Below, piece by piece: positions 16,738 through 25,852 of a stretch of 64,000 nt of DNA. Location of the stretch: the NCBI GenBank assembly GCA_050699875.1, contig JBOHFX010000013.1, positions 13,250-77,249 of the forward strand, given 5' to 3'. The translations under genes and the position numbers were made by a program. The stretch comes from GCA-003244245 sp050699875 (GTDB taxonomy: Bacteria; Actinomycetota; Actinomycetes; Mycobacteriales; Pseudonocardiaceae). The notes beneath the pieces were generated by a model. The model was not told the origin of the DNA, did not search any database, and was given only the letters and a program-made list of their open reading frames with translations. Numbering within the stretch: the stretch's first letter is position 1; the number at the start of each line of letters is the position of its first letter.

Positions 16738-16774
16738 CGGTCCTGCCTACCAGAACGTCTGACATCGTGGCGCG

Positions 16775-17668
16775 GTGGCGCAGAATTGGCCCTGGCGGCT
16801 CATCCTGAGACGGCACCTGATCTGGTTGCTCGCAGGTGCCTTACTGGCGGCATGCGGCACCGCCTCCCGGCAGGTCACCGCCTTCCAGCAAAGTCCCGCG
16901 CCGGCTTCGCGGCTTCCGACCGAGTCACCTGCCGCACAGCCGACGACCACCACCGTGGTCCCCAGCCCGGAGCTTCCCTGGATCGTGGGAGCCATCCCGC
17001 TACCACGGCGACCAGACGGGTTCGGGGTGATCCGATCCACCCCGCCAGCACTGATGGACCGGCGACTACCCGTGATCGATCGGCTGCCGCCGCCCAAGTC
17101 CAGCTCGTTCGAGTCGACGATCAGCCCGGTACCCCCGGAGGTGTTGGCCCGCAGCACCTGGCAACCCAATTGTCCGGTCACCCCCGACCAGCTGCGCTAC
17201 CTCACGATATCCTTCCGTGGCTTCGACGCCCGCGCGCACACCGGCGAGATGCTGGTCAATGCTGATGTCGCGAAAACCGTGGTCGGCGTGTTCAAGCGGT
17301 TGTTCGCAGCCGGATTCCCCATCGAGGAGATGCGGGTGACGAACGCGGCCGAGCTGAATCTGCTACCCACCGGGGACGGCAACAACACCTCGGCATTCGT
17401 CTGCCGCGAAACCCGTGGTCAGAAGCAGTGGTCGCAGCATGCCTACGGGCTGGCCATCGACCTCAACCCGTTCAACAACCCTTACGTCAAGGGTGACCTG
17501 GTGATACCTGAACTGGCGTCGGCCTATCTCGACCGGGACTGGGTGCGTTCGGGCATGGCGCTGGACGGCGGCCCGGCGGTGATCGCGTTCGAGTCGGCGG
17601 GCTGGAAATGGGGCGGGCGGTGGTCGGATCCGGTGGACTTCATGCATTTCAGCGTCAACGGCCAATGA
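16775..17668 (+). CDS. M15-family peptidase lipoprotein (D-Ala-D-Ala carboxypeptidase-like)
   Basis: M15 zinc peptidases cleave peptidoglycan peptides. The 297-residue protein starts with a basic stretch, a hydrophobic segment and the lipobox LLAAC, so it should be a lipid-anchored envelope protein. A Thr/Pro-rich spacer follows. The catalytic part lies after residue 130: SQHAYGLAIDLNPFNN gives the conserved His and Asp zinc ligands, and DFMHFSVNG near the C-terminus gives the last His. The GTG start lies 37 bases from the divergent GNAT gene; the stop is 5 bases from the convergent cobN stop. It is an ordinary cell-wall gene lying inside the cobalamin region. Confidence 0.82.
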   Translation: MAQNWPWRLILRRHLIWLLAGALLAACGTASRQVTAFQQSPAPASRLPTESPAAQPTTTTVVPSPELPWIVGAIPLPRRPDGFGVIRSTPPALMDRRLPVIDRLPPPKSSSFESTISPVPPEVLARSTWQPNCPVTPDQLRYLTISFRGFDARAHTGEMLVNADVAKTVVGVFKRLFAAGFPIEEMRVTNAAELNLLPTGDGNNTSAFVCRETRGQKQWSQHAYGLAIDLNPFNNPYVKGDLVIPELASAYLDRDWVRSGMALDGGPAVIAFESAGWKWGGRWSDPVDFMHFSVNGQ

Positions 17669-17673
17669 GCTGC

Positions 17674-20600
17674 CTACGGGCCTTCCAGGTCTCCCTCGAG
17701 ATCCAGGTAAACCGCCCGCAACGCGTCGAGATCAGCCGGGTCGGGTTGCGCCCACAAGCCCCGGTCGGCGGCCTCGAGCAGCCGCTCGGTCATCCCACGC
17801 AGCGCCCACGGGTTGGACTGCCGCAGGAACTGCTGCACACCCGAGTCAAAGATGTAGGAGTCGGCGAGCTGGTGATACATCCAGTCCTCGACCACGCCTG
17901 CTGTCGCGTCGAAGCCGAACAGGTAGTCGACGGTAGCGGCCAGCTCGAATGCGCCCTTGTAACCGTGGCGCTGCATGGCGGCGATCCACCGCGGGTTGAC
18001 CACCCGGGAACGGAACACCCGCCGGGTCTCCTCGGCCAGCGTGCGGGTCTTGACGGCGTGCGGCACCGCGGAGTCACCGACATAGGCCGCCGGGTTGCTA
18101 CCGGTGAGGGACCGCACCATCGCGACCATCCCACCGTGGTACTGGAAGTAGTCGTCGGAATCGGCGATATCGTGCTCGCGGGTGTCGACGTTCTTGGCCG
18201 CCACTGTGATGCGCCGGAAGGCGTGCTCCATGTCGCCGCGCGCCGCGGCACCGTCGAGCCCTCGCCCATAGGCGTAACCACCCCAGGTGGCGTACACCTC
18301 GGCGAGATCGGCGTCGGTGCGCCATTCCCGGCTGTCGATCAGCGGCAGCAGCCCGGCCCCGTACGCCCCGGGCTTCGAGCCGAAGATCCGGGTGCGGGCG
18401 CGCCGGACGTCGCCGTGCGCCGCGACGTCTGCCCGGTAGTGCGCGGCGACGTAGTTGTCCTCGGCTGGTTCGTCCAAGCCGGCAACGGCGGCCACCGCAT
18501 CGTCGATGAGCGCGACCACGTGGGGGAAGGCGTCCCGGAAGAAGCCGGAGATGCGCAGTACGACGTCGATCCGGGGTCTACCCAGTTCGGTCAGACCGAC
18601 CACCTCCAAGCCGGTGACCCGGCGCGACGCGTCGTCCCAGGTGGGTCGGACACCGAGCAACGCCAGCACCTCGGCGATGTCGTCGCCTTGGGTGCGCATC
18701 GCCGACGTGCCCCAGACGGTGAGCCCCACCGAGGCGGGCCAGTCACCGGTGTCGGCGCGGTGCCGGGCGAGCAGCGAGTCGGCCAGCGCGGCGCCCACCT
18801 CGAAGGCATTGCGCGACGGGATGGCTTTGGGATCCACCGAGTAGAAGTTGCGACCGGTGGGCAGCACAGAGATCAACCCGCGGGTGGGCGAGCCGGACGG
18901 GCCGGGCTCGACGAACCGGCCGTCCAGGGCGCGCAGCACGTTGGAGATCTCGGCCGGCGTGCCGGCCAGCCGTGGGATCAGCTCCGCGCAGGCGAACCGC
19001 AGCACCGCCGCCACCCGTTCGCTGTCGCGGACAGCGTCGCTGAACACGTCACCGAGGCATTCGATCACGGCGTCATGCGCGAGTTGGGCTGACCACGGAT
19101 TCCGGCCCGGACCCGGCTCCGCAAGGTAACGCAGCAGGGTGGCGGCCGCTGCCTCCAACCGGTCGATGACCTCACTCGCCCGGACCGCCAGCCTGCCATC
19201 CGGGAGCACCTCAGCCATCGTCGACGGATCAGAGACGCCGGTCTGCCGGAACAACGCAGCCCCTACGGTCACCGACGCGCCCGGCTGGTCGAGCAGCACC
19301 TGCTCGTCGAGGCCGATCCACTCGGCGATCGCCGCGCGCAGACCCGGCAGGCAATCCCCTGAGCCGAATATCTGGCGGGCCCGCAGCACCGCCAGCACGT
19401 CGTTGATCAGCTCCTGCCCGGTGGGGGCCCGGCCCAGCACGTGCAGCCCGTCGCGGATCTGCACGTCCTTGATCTCGCAAAGGTACCCGTCGAGATGCAG
19501 CACGAAGTCGTCGAAGTCGTCATCGCCGGGTGGTGCGTCCGCGCCCAGATCCCGGTGCAGCTGGGCACTGGAGATCAGGGTCCAGATCTGCCCACGCAGG
19601 GTGGGGAGCTTGTCCGGGTCCAGGGCCGCCACGGTGGCGTACTCGTCGAGCAGCTGCTCGAGTCGGGCGAGGTCGCCGTAGGTGTCGGCTCGGGCCATCG
19701 GCGGGATCATGTGGTCGACGATGGTGGCGTGCGCCCTTCGTTTGGCCTGAGTGCCCTCACCGGGGTCGTTGACGATGAACGGGTACACCAGCGGCAGGTC
19801 CCCGAGCACCGCGTCCGGGGCATCGTCAGCGGCCAGCCCCAATCCCTTGCCGGGCAGCCACTCCAGGTTGCCGTGCTTGCCCAGATGCACCACGGCGTGC
19901 GCCCCGAAATCCTGCTCCAGCCAGCGGTAGGCGGCCAGATACTGGTGCGAAGGGGGCAACGCGGGATCGTGGTAGATCGCCACCGGGTTTTCACCGAACC
20001 CGCGCGGCGGCTGAATGAGCAACACCACGTTGCCGAATCGCAGCGAGCCGACGTAGATATCCTCCCCAGAACCATCCGCTGACACGTACGACTGCCCCGG
20101 CGGCTCGCCCCAGACCGCAACGATGGATTCGCGCAGCGGTACGGGCAGTTGCGCGAACCACTGGGCGTACTGCGCGGTGGGCACCCGGATGGCCGCGTCG
20201 GCCATCTGGTCCTCGGTGAGCCACTCCACGTCGTGACCACCGGCGGCGATCAACTGGTGGATCAGCGCGTCGCCCGCCAGGGCATCAAGGTCCAGGCTGC
20301 CGAGGTCATAGCCGGCCTCGGCCAGCGCACGCAGCAACACCACAGCTGACGCGGGGGTGTCCAGACCGACCGCGTTGCCGATTCGGGAGTGCTTGGTCGG
20401 GTATGCCGACAGCACGATCGCCAACCGCTTGTCCGCGGCGGGTAGGGCACGCAGCCGGGCCAGCGCCACGGCGGTACCGGCCACCCTGGCGGCCCGCTCG
20501 GGATCGGCCACGTAGACCGGGATCCCGTCTGGCCCGGGCTCCTTGAAGGAGAACGGCACCGACACCAGCCGCCCGTCAAACTCCGGGATGGCAACCTGCA

Positions 20601-21405
20601 TGGCGGCGTCCATCGGGGACAGCGCAGCGTCGCTGGCCTGCCAGTTCGCCCGCGGTGAGGTCAGGCAAAGTCCTTGCAGGACCGGGACGTCCAGCGCGGC
20701 CAGCGCTCCCGCGTCCCAGGACTCCTCTTCGGCACCGGCGCTGCCACCCGCCGCGAGCACCGTGGTCACCACGGCGTCGCAGCCACCCAACAGGGCATGC
20801 AGTCCCCGTGCCTGCGCACCCCCTAACCCGCGCAGAGAACCGCAGAACACAGGTAGCGCGTTCGCTCCGGCCGCGCGGACTGCGCCGGCCAGAACGTCGA
20901 CGAAACCGGTGTTGGCGGCCAGCGCATGCGCCCGGTAGAAGACGATGCCGACAGTCGGGCGTGCCGGGTCCGGCTCTCGCGCGTCGTACACGCCGTACTC
21001 CGGGGCGGGGGCCGGCGGCTCGAAACCCTCCCCGGTGAGCAGCACCGTGTCGGACAGGAAACGGGCCAGCTGAGCCAGGTTCGCGGGCCCGCCTGCGACC
21101 AGGTAGCGCAGCGCCTCCGCCGCCACCCCCGCGGGAACCGTGGAGGTCGCCATCAATTCCGCGTCCGGGATCGCCTCGCCGCCCAGGCACACCAGCGGCA
21201 ACCGAGCGCGCCGCAGCGCTTCAAGGCCCGGCTCCCAGGCCCGCCGCCCACCGAGCAACCGGAGCACGACGACATCCACCCCGTCGAGCAGCGCGGGCAG
21301 CGCGGTGGGCTCGGTCCGTGCCGGGTTGGCGAGCCGGTAGTCGGCCTCGCAGGCCCGGGCGGCGAGCAGGTCGGTGTCGGCGGTGGACAGCAGCAAGATC
21401 CGCAC
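17674..21405 (-). CDS. cobN: Cobaltochelatase large subunit
   Basis: CobN is the large subunit of the ATP-dependent cobaltochelatase that inserts cobalt into hydrogenobyrinate diamide late in the aerobic B12 route; ChlH is its chlorophyll counterpart. The 1243-residue length is right for the family. Recognisable blocks are TVGIVFYRAHALAANTGF, LSAYPTKHSRIGNAVGLD, HLGKHGNLEWLPGKGLGL, DMEHAFRRITVAAKNVDTRE and the C-terminal DWMYHQLADSYIFD. The GTG start has no strong ribosome site. It lies downstream of cobQ and a broken antitoxin fragment and is convergent with the M15 gene. Its AAA+/VWA partner is encoded at 14327-16270. Confidence 0.95.
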   Translation of the reverse strand: MRILLLSTADTDLLAARACEADYRLANPARTEPTALPALLDGVDVVVLRLLGGRRAWEPGLEALRRARLPLVCLGGEAIPDAELMATSTVPAGVAAEALRYLVAGGPANLAQLARFLSDTVLLTGEGFEPPAPAPEYGVYDAREPDPARPTVGIVFYRAHALAANTGFVDVLAGAVRAAGANALPVFCGSLRGLGGAQARGLHALLGGCDAVVTTVLAAGGSAGAEEESWDAGALAALDVPVLQGLCLTSPRANWQASDAALSPMDAAMQVAIPEFDGRLVSVPFSFKEPGPDGIPVYVADPERAARVAGTAVALARLRALPAADKRLAIVLSAYPTKHSRIGNAVGLDTPASAVVLLRALAEAGYDLGSLDLDALAGDALIHQLIAAGGHDVEWLTEDQMADAAIRVPTAQYAQWFAQLPVPLRESIVAVWGEPPGQSYVSADGSGEDIYVGSLRFGNVVLLIQPPRGFGENPVAIYHDPALPPSHQYLAAYRWLEQDFGAHAVVHLGKHGNLEWLPGKGLGLAADDAPDAVLGDLPLVYPFIVNDPGEGTQAKRRAHATIVDHMIPPMARADTYGDLARLEQLLDEYATVAALDPDKLPTLRGQIWTLISSAQLHRDLGADAPPGDDDFDDFVLHLDGYLCEIKDVQIRDGLHVLGRAPTGQELINDVLAVLRARQIFGSGDCLPGLRAAIAEWIGLDEQVLLDQPGASVTVGAALFRQTGVSDPSTMAEVLPDGRLAVRASEVIDRLEAAAATLLRYLAEPGPGRNPWSAQLAHDAVIECLGDVFSDAVRDSERVAAVLRFACAELIPRLAGTPAEISNVLRALDGRFVEPGPSGSPTRGLISVLPTGRNFYSVDPKAIPSRNAFEVGAALADSLLARHRADTGDWPASVGLTVWGTSAMRTQGDDIAEVLALLGVRPTWDDASRRVTGLEVVGLTELGRPRIDVVLRISGFFRDAFPHVVALIDDAVAAVAGLDEPAEDNYVAAHYRADVAAHGDVRRARTRIFGSKPGAYGAGLLPLIDSREWRTDADLAEVYATWGGYAYGRGLDGAAARGDMEHAFRRITVAAKNVDTREHDIADSDDYFQYHGGMVAMVRSLTGSNPAAYVGDSAVPHAVKTRTLAEETRRVFRSRVVNPRWIAAMQRHGYKGAFELAATVDYLFGFDATAGVVEDWMYHQLADSYIFDSGVQQFLRQSNPWALRGMTERLLEAADRGLWAQPDPADLDALRAVYLDLEGDLEGP

Positions 21406-21452
21406 GATGACGAGCTTACGAACTCGTTGTCATTGAGGTCGTTGCGGGCCAG

Positions 21453-21524
21453 CCCGGCCTCCACCTGCTCGAGTAGCTTGGAGAGTTGGGTCTTGGCCTC
21501 GTAGACGTTCACTTGCCTTTCCAC
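21453..21524 (-). pseudogene. Truncated Phd/YefM-type antitoxin fragment
   Basis: The frame starting at GTG 21524 encodes MERQVNVYEAKTQLSKLLEQ and then VEAG, the N-terminal third of Phd/YefM antitoxins, where NVYEAKTQLSKLLE.VEAGE is almost invariant. Directly after VEAG the expected continuation (EEVVIARAG... in the family) is missing and the frame runs out of phase into the cobN start region. No toxin gene is adjacent. It is a remnant of a toxin-antitoxin module left between cobQ and cobN. Whether it still supplies a promoter or ribosome site to cobN is unknown. Confidence 0.75.
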
Positions 21525-21541
21525 CAGCGCAGGGTGCTAGG

Positions 21542-23083
21542 TCAAGTCTGGTCAGACCAACTTCGGTACGGTTCGGGAATGCCCGGTGGGACGAAGGGCA
21601 GATCGGGTGGGGGGCCGTGCTGGATCAGATCGGTCAGGGCGGCGGTGTCCAGGTGGTCCGCGACCAGGTCGCCCAGCAGGTCCAGCTGGGCCATTCGAAG
21701 GGCCGCGAAGCTGGTGGCCGGTGCCGGCCGAAAACCCGGGCGGCCGGCGAGGCGGGCCACCCGGCTGAGCAGAGCGCGGCGAAAAGCGTCGTTTTCAAGC
21801 AAGCCGTGCCAGTGGGTACCCAGCACGTGTCCTCCATCGGATCCCTCGTCGGGTCCGGACACCAAGGCAGGCTCACCACGGTGCACGACCCTGCCGTGGT
21901 GGATCTCGTAACCGGTGACGGGCGCGCACAGCGCAGTGCCCGCTGCGCGCCCCAGATGTTTGGCACGGTCGAAGGTCACCTCGAGGTCGAGCAATTCCAG
22001 CCCGGTGACGTCGCCAGCACCGGACTCGACCTCGTCGTGGATCCGGCGCCCCAGCATCTGGTAGCCACCGCAGATGCCCAGCACCGGCCGCCCGGCCTCG
22101 GCGTGCGCCGTGATCGCATCAGCCAGCCCCGTCCGGCGCAGCCACTCCAGGTCGGCCACGGTGGACTTCGAGCCGGGAAGCACCACCAGGTCGGCGTCGG
22201 CCAATCGGGAGGGCTCGGTGACGTAGCGCACCGCCACCCCGGGCTCGCAAGCCAACGCGTCAACGTCGGTGCCGTTGGAGATTCGCGGCAACCGCACTGC
22301 GGCCACCCGTAGCCATTGGGTGCCGTGCGGCGGGGTAGGCCGACCTACCGCGCCACCGGCCACGTGAGCCAGCGAGTCCTCGGCGTCCAGCCACAGTCGG
22401 TCACAGAACGGCAGCACACCGTAACTGCGGCGGCTGGTCAGCGCGTGCAATTGCGTCAGACCCGGTGCCAGCAGGTCCGGATCACCACGGAACTTGTTGA
22501 TCACGAACCCGGCCACCAGCGCCTGGTCGGCAGGCGACAGCAAGGCCAGGGTGCCGAACAGATGCGCGAGCACACCCCCCCGGTCGATGTCCCCGACCAC
22601 GAGCACCGGCAAGCCGGCAGCCCGAGCCAGACCCATGTTCGCGATGTCGGTGGAACGCAGATTGATCTCGGTCGGCGAGCCGGCGCCCTCGCAGATCACC
22701 ACCTCGTGCTCGGCTCGAAGCGTGGTCAACGCGCTCAGCACGACGTCGAGAAGTTCCGCCTTACGGTGCCGGTACGACGCGGCAGACACCGTGCCGTCGG
22801 CCTGCCCCAGCACCACAACCTGTGCGCATCGGTCGCTGCCCGGCTTGAGCAACACCGGGTTGAGCCGCACGTCGGGTTCGATGCCGCACGCCGCAGCCTG
22901 CACGGCTTGCGCCCGGCCGATCTCCCCACCATCCGGGGTCACCACCGAGTTGTTGGACATGTTCTGTGCCTTGAACGGCGCCACCGACACCCCGCGACGG
23001 GCCAGCCACCGGCAGATCCCGGCGACCAGGACGCTCTTGCCGGCATCCGAGGTGGTGCCAGCGACCAGCAGGGCTCCGCGCAC
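21542..23083 (-). CDS. cobQ: Cobyric acid synthase
   Basis: CobQ (CbiP) amidates side chains b, d, e and g of adenosyl-cobyrinate diamide with ATP and glutamine. The 513-residue protein has an N-terminal ATPase domain with GTTSDAGKSVLVAG (residues 9-22) and KAQNMSNNS, and a C-terminal glutamine amidotransferase domain with nucleophile Cys338 in GICGGYQMLG and the conserved GTHWHG block. VLPGSKSTVADLEWLR is another family signature. The GTG start is only two bases after the map stop, so cobQ appears to be transcribed with map. The antitoxin fragment and cobN follow. Confidence 0.95.
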   Translation of the reverse strand: MRGALLVAGTTSDAGKSVLVAGICRWLARRGVSVAPFKAQNMSNNSVVTPDGGEIGRAQAVQAAACGIEPDVRLNPVLLKPGSDRCAQVVVLGQADGTVSAASYRHRKAELLDVVLSALTTLRAEHEVVICEGAGSPTEINLRSTDIANMGLARAAGLPVLVVGDIDRGGVLAHLFGTLALLSPADQALVAGFVINKFRGDPDLLAPGLTQLHALTSRRSYGVLPFCDRLWLDAEDSLAHVAGGAVGRPTPPHGTQWLRVAAVRLPRISNGTDVDALACEPGVAVRYVTEPSRLADADLVVLPGSKSTVADLEWLRRTGLADAITAHAEAGRPVLGICGGYQMLGRRIHDEVESGAGDVTGLELLDLEVTFDRAKHLGRAAGTALCAPVTGYEIHHGRVVHRGEPALVSGPDEGSDGGHVLGTHWHGLLENDAFRRALLSRVARLAGRPGFRPAPATSFAALRMAQLDLLGDLVADHLDTAALTDLIQHGPPPDLPFVPPGIPEPYRSWSDQT

Positions 23084-23085
23084 GG

Positions 23086-23943
23086 TTACGGCAGGGTCAG
23101 GATCTCCGCCCCGCCCGCGGTGACGACCAAGGTGTGTTCGAACTGAGCGGTGCGCTGCTTATCCTTGGTGGTGACGGTCCACCCGTCCGGCCACACATCG
23201 TAGTCGATCGAGCCCAGCGTGATCATCGGTTCGATCGTGAAGGTCATCCCCGGTTCCATGACAGTGTTCACGGTGGGCTCGTCGTAGTGCAGCACGACCA
23301 GGCCGCTGTGGAAGCAACGGCCGATACCGTGGCCGGTGAAGTCGCGGACCACCCCGTACCCGAAACGCTTGGCGTAGGCCTCGATAACCCGGCCGACCAC
23401 GTTGAGCTGCCGGCCCGCGCGTACCGCACGGATCCCGCGCATCATCGCCTCGTGGGTGCGCTCGACGAGCAGTCGATCTTCCTCGACCACGTCACCGGCG
23501 AGGAAGGTCGCGTTGGTGTCCCCGTGCACGCCGCCGATGAAGGCGGTGACGTCGATGTTGACGATGTCCCCGTCCTCGATCACGGTCGAGTCCGGGATGC
23601 CGTGGCAGATCACCTCGTTCAACGAGGTGCAGCACGACTTGGGAAAGCCCTTGTAGCCCAGTGTCGAGGGGTAAGCGCCGTGGTCGAGCAAGAACTCGTG
23701 CACCACCCGGTCGACGTCGTCGGTGGTGACGCCGGGCGCGACGGCCCGCCCGCCCTCGGCCAGCGCCTGTGCCGCGATCCGTCCGGCCACCCGCATCGCC
23801 TCGATCACCTCGGGTGGCTGGATCCACGGGTCGGTGCTGGGCGTCGGCCCGGCTTTCCCGACATATTCCGGCCGCGGAATCCGCAATGGTACGGAACGCA
23901 TCGGTGTCTGCCGGCCAGGGCGCAGCGAAGTTCTCACGGGCAT
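23086..23943 (-). CDS. map: Methionine aminopeptidase, type I
   Basis: MAP removes the initiator methionine from nascent proteins. The 285-residue protein has an N-terminal extension of about 40 residues before the catalytic fold, as in mycobacterial MapB. The five metal ligands are visible: Asp131 (NIDVTAF), Asp142 (GDTNATF), His205 (GHGIG), Glu238 (TIEPM) and Glu269 (QFEHT). The stop is two bases before cobQ, and 48 bases separate the start from the penicillin-binding protein gene. The same block order (map, PBP, GNAT, ispG, rip1, dxr) occurs in mycobacteria. Confidence 0.96.
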   Translation of the reverse strand: MPVRTSLRPGRQTPMRSVPLRIPRPEYVGKAGPTPSTDPWIQPPEVIEAMRVAGRIAAQALAEGGRAVAPGVTTDDVDRVVHEFLLDHGAYPSTLGYKGFPKSCCTSLNEVICHGIPDSTVIEDGDIVNIDVTAFIGGVHGDTNATFLAGDVVEEDRLLVERTHEAMMRGIRAVRAGRQLNVVGRVIEAYAKRFGYGVVRDFTGHGIGRCFHSGLVVLHYDEPTVNTVMEPGMTFTIEPMITLGSIDYDVWPDGWTVTTKDKQRTAQFEHTLVVTAGGAEILTLP

Positions 23944-23991
23944 GCCCCCACTCTATGCCGGTCCCGCTGGTATGCCGGTCACCTGCACCGA

Positions 23992-25845
23992 TTACGTCGG
24001 ACCCAACGCGGACAGGAAGCGCTCGGAGACCTCCAGGGCCGGTTGGGATGAGCCGGCGCCGACGACGAGGGTCGCGAAGGCGAGGTCACCACGGAACCCG
24101 ACGAACCAGCCGTGCGCCTCCGAACTGACATCCTCGGCGGTCCCGGTCTTGCCGTGCAGCTGGCCCAGGCTCGCCAAGGCCTTCGCCGTTCCCTGGGTCA
24201 CCGCTTCGCGCATCATCACCTGCACCGTGTCGGCCACCTCGCGCGGCAGCGGCGCCACCGGCCCGAGCGCGATCCCGGTCTGCATTCCCCTGATCAGCAC
24301 GGGGGTGGGTAGCTGACCACCAGCCGCGACCGTGGAGGCGACCAACGCCATGCCGAACGGGCTGGCGATCACCCGTCCCTGGCCGAATCCGTTCTCCGCC
24401 CGACGCACCGACGACTCCGAGGGCGGCACCTGGCCGGTGACGGTGGTAATGCCGGAGACGTCGTAGTCGATCCCGACGCCCATCTGGTGCGCCGCATCGG
24501 TCAGCGCGCCGACTCCCAGCTGAGCCGCCAGCTGCGCGAACGTGGTGTTGCAGGACCGGGCGAAAGCGGTGCGAAGCGGGACGGTACCCAGGTCGAAGAA
24601 GCGGTCGTTAGAGATCTCTCGCTCCCCGACCACGGTGGTCGCTGCGCAGGCCACCGGCGAGTCCAGCGCCACCTGTTTGGCTTGCAGCGCCGCCGCCGCG
24701 GTCACAATCTTGAATGTGGAGCCCGGCGGGTAACGTCCAGTCAGCGCCAGCGCGCCTTGCGCGTCTGCCGCGCTGTTCTGCGCGACCCCGAGGATTTCCC
24801 CGGTGGAAGGCTGGATCGCGACGATCATTGCGGGGTTGGACGCCGCATCCACAGCCCGTTCTCCGGCGGCCTGCACGGCGCGGTCGACCGTGGTGGTCAG
24901 GGTCGGAACCGCCCGTGGCTGCTGGTTGGCGAGGGTCTCGACCTCCTCGCCCAACGCGGTCACCGTGACGATGCGCCAGCCTGCGGCGCTCTGCAGCTGT
25001 TCCTCGACGACTTTGCGGATGCCCGGCACCAGCTGGGTGGCGAAGTCCCGGTCCGGTCCGAGCAACCGCTGCTGGGTGGGAAAGCTCAGGCCAGGCAGCT
25101 CGTAGATCCGATCCCGCACCGATTGGTAATCGGACTCACGAAGTACCGCCACCGCGCTGGGCTTGCCCGGCGGGGCTGAATTCGCCCCAGCGATGATGGA
25201 CTGCTGGGTGATCTGAGGATCCAAGCTCCCCAGCACGGCCGCCAACTGGGCAGCCGACGCGGACAGGTCGGGCGTCTTGCTGCGGTCCAGCGCAACGGTG
25301 ACCACGGTTTGCGAGGTGAGCAACGGTGTCCCGGACCGATCGACCACCGGGGCAGATTCGGCCGGTACCTCCCGCAGTGCCAGCCGTTGCTGCGCGGAAA
25401 GCCGCGGATGCAGCACCCCTGGACTCCACCGCACCGACCAGCCCTCGTCGATGTCTGCGGGGGTCAGATCGAAGCCTCCTTGATACCGCCACTGCCGGCC
25501 GCTACCCAGGTCCCAGTCCGCGGAGAAGGACGCCGAGGCGACGTTGTCGCCGGAACGGGTCTCAGCCAGCACGAGTTTGGCGCCCTGCGGCTTCAGCTCC
25601 TCCCGGACCTGCTGAATCAGTGTGGCGGCGGCCGCTGGATCGTCGGTGAGCCGTCCGGCGGCGACGACATCTCCCCTGGCCACCGCGTCCAGGAACGCAG
25701 TTGCTGCATCACCCGGGTCAGACCCGAAGATGCCGCACCCTGCCAGCAGCGTCCCCGTCAGGGCCACTGTCAGAGTAACTGCGAGGACCCGGACGGCGGC
25801 TACCCGGAGACGTCGTCGTCGGCGCACGGACGCGAGTATGCCCAT
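23992..25845 (-). CDS. Penicillin-binding lipoprotein with NTF2-like (MecA_N) domain
   Basis: This protein is a transpeptidase that cross-links peptidoglycan outside the membrane. The 617 residues begin with basic residues, a hydrophobic segment and the lipobox LLAGC (residues 33-37). Residues 42-150 resemble the NTF2-like MecA_N domain, next is a dimerisation region, and the transpeptidase domain follows. The catalytic motifs are Ser376 in STFK, SCN (in FARSCNTTF) and KTGT (in LHGKTGTAED). The ATG at 25845 was chosen because it places the signal sequence correctly; longer forms have no signal. It matches the mycobacterial Rv2864c position in the gene order. Confidence 0.9.
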   Translation of the reverse strand: MGILASVRRRRRLRVAAVRVLAVTLTVALTGTLLAGCGIFGSDPGDAATAFLDAVARGDVVAAGRLTDDPAAAATLIQQVREELKPQGAKLVLAETRSGDNVASASFSADWDLGSGRQWRYQGGFDLTPADIDEGWSVRWSPGVLHPRLSAQQRLALREVPAESAPVVDRSGTPLLTSQTVVTVALDRSKTPDLSASAAQLAAVLGSLDPQITQQSIIAGANSAPPGKPSAVAVLRESDYQSVRDRIYELPGLSFPTQQRLLGPDRDFATQLVPGIRKVVEEQLQSAAGWRIVTVTALGEEVETLANQQPRAVPTLTTTVDRAVQAAGERAVDAASNPAMIVAIQPSTGEILGVAQNSAADAQGALALTGRYPPGSTFKIVTAAAALQAKQVALDSPVACAATTVVGEREISNDRFFDLGTVPLRTAFARSCNTTFAQLAAQLGVGALTDAAHQMGVGIDYDVSGITTVTGQVPPSESSVRRAENGFGQGRVIASPFGMALVASTVAAGGQLPTPVLIRGMQTGIALGPVAPLPREVADTVQVMMREAVTQGTAKALASLGQLHGKTGTAEDVSSEAHGWFVGFRGDLAFATLVVGAGSSQPALEVSERFLSALGPT

Positions 25846-25852
25846 CGGCGGT

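Noticed and set aside
16738..21541. Cobalamin riboswitch before the GNAT-chlID or cobN units
   Set aside because: The available leaders (37 bases and the antitoxin fragment region) are too short and no B12-box was seen.
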